Positions 61,464-64,000 of a stretch of 64,000 nt of DNA are shown here, in pieces. Position 1 is the stretch's first letter, and each line of letters begins with the position of its first letter. The notes beneath the pieces were generated by a model. The model saw only the letters and a list, made by a program, of their open reading frames with translations, was not told where the DNA came from and made no database searches. The position numbers and the translations under genes are program-made. The stretch covers positions 186,001 to 250,000 of the forward strand of contig NW_015961989.1 of the NCBI RefSeq assembly GCF_000497045.1, written 5' to 3'. This stretch comes from Kalmanozyma brasiliensis GHG001. Lineage: Eukaryota; Basidiomycota; Ustilaginomycetes; Ustilaginales.

Positions 61464-64000
61464 CTACGAGGTAAGAGGTTGGTAAGGATGCTCGCGCAGC
61501 CAGCAGCTCTCGTGGTAGACCAAGCCGGTCTTTTGAACCACGATCCTCTCGTCTTGCTTGCTCTCCGCTTCTTCCGCTTCCTCATGCTGCTGCTCAAATG
61601 AGGTACCGCCCTCAGTAACCCGCTCTGCGTACTGCGCAGATACGCTTTCTGACCTCTGTCCGAATCGCGAAGGCGTCAGCGTCCCATCGCCATCCTCCAA
61701 TCCTCCGTCCCCATTCGCCTCCTCTGCCGTCAGCGACAGCCTCTGTTCAGGCTCATCGTTGATGCGCAACGAGAACCCAACGCTGCTCGCTGTCGAGTTC
61801 GACCGTGTCATTGCCGCACTAGGCCCGCCATTCGCCTGCGCAGACCTTGCGCCCAGCTCGCTGCCAAAGTACCCATCGACCTCGTTCGGCGTGTCGGTTT
61901 CTTCGCTGGCGTACCGCCGTCCCGCACTGCTGCTGCTTGCATTGCCGTTCAAGTGAGAGAACTCAGTCGAGGCGGATCGGACGACACCCTTGCCCTTGTC
62001 GACGCGCGGAGAGGCGAGCGGGGCTGCTTTCCCGTCGTACGGCGATTTGGCTCGACGATGATGCGTCTGCAGTAGCGGCGTGGAGGGCGTCAGCAAGGCA
62101 TTGCCCGCGCTGCGGCCGCCGTAAGAAGAGGAGAAAGAGGTGCTGCGCGATGGCTGGAATGTCTTTCGCCTGAGATCTTCCACGACGGCGGCATGGTCTG
62201 CTTCTGGCGACGTGACAAGCATGGCCTGACCGTCTCCGATGGCGGTGTCTGCTTTTGCTGCGTTCGTTCCGCGTTTGGGTCCGACCAAGAGCACCTGGCA
62301 TCCAGCACATCGAGAACTGGTTCCGCCGGCTGGTCGCCATCCGTGTCGTCGCTGTGCGTGCAGACGGCGGAATTGATGGAACGTGTCGTGGTCGAAAAGC
62401 TTGTTTGTGATCGCCAGCAGCTCCGATCGCAGATGATACGCTGATAGCATGCCATCTAGCACGGAGCGAATCTCGGCATAGTACTCGGCGACGCCGGCTT
62501 GATGATCGACATTACTGGCCTTGCCACCGGACGGGACTTTGGCAGTATTGTCGGATCCAGTGAGTCGGCGGAAGAGCGCAGGGAACGAGACGGCTTCGGC
62601 TGCCGTGGAAGAGATCAGGTCGGAGAGCGTTTCCTGGACAATGTCGCGGACGCCATTGAGCAGCTGCTTCGGGCGCGGTACTGCCGCACTGCCGCTGTAT
62701 TCCTCGTGGCTGACGGAACCCGAGGGGGAAGGTGCGCCTAAGTGAGCAACATCGTGCACCAGACGGACAAGACTGCGCAACAGGCGATACCACACCTCGT
62801 CCGTATCGAGTCGCTCTTCCGCCTTGACCGACTTTTCGTTCGTCACGCGATCCTCGTCATCACTCTCGTGGACACCACCAAAGGCGTTGGCGCGCTCAAT
62901 GCACAGCTGCACAGCTACGTTGACGCAGCGCCTGATATCAGCCAGCAGCTCGTCCGCGATGGACGAGGCCGGATCCACACCAGACTGCTCTGTGGCCACA
63001 AAGACGAGCGAGTCGGCCGTTCTGGAGCACGCCGTATCGAGCTCCTCAAACGCCTCCTTGGAACGTCCGAGTCGATCGAGCGCCCATAGGACTGCATCGC
63101 TGTTTTGCGCCACTCTGCTTCCGTCGATGGCCGTGTCACCGCTGCGACACGCCTGGACAAGTCGGTCGAGATCGAAGAAGCTCGCGCCCTTGGCGTCGAG
63201 GTTGCGCACCACCGCCTCTGGATCATATCGACAGAGTAGATCCAGGAACGCCTCCCGGTCCTTGCGGGGCAGATGCTCCGGGTCCGCTCGTCCGACATCG
63301 GCGTTGAAGATGGCAGCAGATGCTGCCTTTTCTGCGACGTCGTTGGTCCAGTCGAGCTCTGCCGTTGGAAGGTGGCTGGTCTGATCTTGTTGCTGAGACA
63401 CCTGCTCCGCTGCGGTCGCCTTGCCGACTTGCACCGGCTCGAAAAAGCACTGCAGATACAGCAGTAGCCTCTTCTCGTCCAGCTGAGCTAGCCGTTGCAG
63501 CACCTGCTCGTGCCGCGTGGGGAAGAAGCGATCCATCATGCTGGCTGTTTTGAGCGGATCAAGGTCGAGCAAATCGATGATGTGGTCCGAGAGTAGTTCG
63601 TGCAAACGGATCTGAAGCTTGTCCCCGCCTGGGGTGTCTTTCCTTGCTGCATTAAAGAGGGTCTCTTCGAAGTGGGCAAAAGCGTCGCCGCCTGTCGCTG
63701 CAACACTGTCTTCGTCTTCCTCGATGGTCTGAGTCGGACCCGCCCGAAGATGTTCTCGGAGATACATGCCGAGCAAGCGGTCCCATTTCTTCTCTTGTCG
63801 GAAGGCGGACCGCAAGATGCGGTGAAAGTCGGCGCGTTCGAATGTGTCCAGCCAGTCATCGTCGAATCGTGGCTTGTAGTGCGAAAGCAGACACTCAGCT
63901 GCCAGCTCGCGGTCTTCGTGTGTCGTCTCGCCCATCTCCATGTCGACTGCGTCTGCATCGTGCGGCGATGGAAGCGCAAGGAAGCGAAGCAGGACGTCCA
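61464..64000 (-). CDS. VPS8: C-terminal part of Vps8 (CORVET subunit), cut by the window edge
   Basis: The frame is open to the right edge; about 845 C-terminal residues are visible. The right part is a helical solenoid, for example PLKTASMMDRFFPTRHEQVL and LDEKRLLLYLQCFFEP, like the clathrin-repeat region of Vps8. Near residue 545 of the visible part is SSRCAGCQVLL, and the last residues are GLVYHESCWLREHPYQPLTS, together resembling a RING finger split by a 230-residue Ser/Gly/Asp-rich insertion, with the last Cys pair not seen. Vps8 is the Rab5 (Vps21)-binding subunit of CORVET, which tethers early endosomes. Confidence 0.78.
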   Translation of the reverse strand, partial: DVLLRFLALPSPHDADAVDMEMGETTHEDRELAAECLLSHYKPRFDDDWLDTFERADFHRILRSAFRQEKKWDRLLGMYLREHLRAGPTQTIEEDEDSVAATGGDAFAHFEETLFNAARKDTPGGDKLQIRLHELLSDHIIDLLDLDPLKTASMMDRFFPTRHEQVLQRLAQLDEKRLLLYLQCFFEPVQVGKATAAEQVSQQQDQTSHLPTAELDWTNDVAEKAASAAIFNADVGRADPEHLPRKDREAFLDLLCRYDPEAVVRNLDAKGASFFDLDRLVQACRSGDTAIDGSRVAQNSDAVLWALDRLGRSKEAFEELDTACSRTADSLVFVATEQSGVDPASSIADELLADIRRCVNVAVQLCIERANAFGGVHESDDEDRVTNEKSVKAEERLDTDEVWYRLLRSLVRLVHDVAHLGAPSPSGSVSHEEYSGSAAVPRPKQLLNGVRDIVQETLSDLISSTAAEAVSFPALFRRLTGSDNTAKVPSGGKASNVDHQAGVAEYYAEIRSVLDGMLSAYHLRSELLAITNKLFDHDTFHQFRRLHAQRRHGWRPAGGTSSRCAGCQVLLVGPKRGTNAAKADTAIGDGQAMLVTSPEADHAAVVEDLRRKTFQPSRSTSFSSSYGGRSAGNALLTPSTPLLQTHHRRAKSPYDGKAAPLASPRVDKGKGVVRSASTEFSHLNGNASSSSAGRRYASEETDTPNEVDGYFGSELGARSAQANGGPSAAMTRSNSTASSVGFSLRINDEPEQRLSLTAEEANGDGGLEDGDGTLTPSRFGQRSESVSAQYAERVTEGGTSFEQQHEEAEEAESKQDERIVVQKTGLVYHESCWLREHPYQPLTS

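Noticed and set aside
1..64000. CRISPR arrays, transposase or reverse-transcriptase remnants, secondary-metabolite cluster genes
   Set aside because: None seen on either strand; repeats are limited to short tandem arrays.

Overview
The window is nuclear DNA of a basidiomycete fungus, most likely a smut of the Ustilaginales. The basis is GC-rich coding sequence, mostly long single-exon genes, GT-AG introns with CTAAC/CTGAC branch sites, and purely eukaryotic housekeeping genes. Genus and species cannot be named from sequence alone. One short assembly gap (32 N after a run of 18 C) lies at 3628-3659.

Layout. 1-9.96 kb: 5' part of an unidentified gene (-), a putative peroxin Pex8-like gene (+), a zinc alcohol dehydrogenase (+), the SNAP-25-type t-SNARE Sec9 (-) and mitochondrial aconitase (-). 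9.96-15.5 kb: two spliced ribosomal protein genes head to head, RPS29/uS14 (-; two short exons split by a 943-nt intron) and RPL4/uL4 (+; 16-nt first coding exon). 15.9-21 kb: an incomplete hypothetical gene (+), the Cdc48 cofactor Shp1/p47 (-), a complex I B14.7-type subunit (+) and the tRNA-binding cofactor Arc1 (-). 21.2-31.2 kb: an Erg27-like sterol 3-ketoreductase, a bZIP/DUF3425 regulator and UDP-GlcNAc pyrophosphorylase (all +). 31.2-33 kb: a repeat-bearing stretch with a fragmented coding signal. 33-43 kb: an ARMH3-like armadillo protein (-), a Byr4/Bfa1-type cytokinesis regulator (+) and an MFS transporter with three exons (+). 43.4-64 kb: a small basic protein (-), RhoGAP (+), RNA polymerase III subunit Rpc25 (-), Sam50 (+), proteasome Rpn1 (-), a Zrc1-type zinc exporter (+), Mgm1 (-), dUTPase (+) and the 3' part of Vps8 (-), strictly alternating in strand.

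The genes do not form a cluster or pathway. They sit as divergent and convergent pairs with 0.3-0.6 kb shared promoters and often short shared 3' regions. Several serve mitochondria (aconitase, complex I subunit, Sam50, Mgm1), membrane traffic (Sec9, Vps8, possibly ARMH3-like) or protein synthesis and turnover (RPS29, RPL4, Arc1, Rpc25, Shp1, Rpn1).

I found no rRNA gene, convincing tRNA, transposon, CRISPR array, secondary-metabolite cluster or clear novel system. The points most worth a second look are the hidden RPS29 gene and its very large intron, its shared promoter with RPL4 carrying Cbf1-like and Tbf1-like elements, two introns of the MFS gene that share sequence (one with a long AG-free 3' zone), and the fragmented locus at 31.6-32.7 kb.
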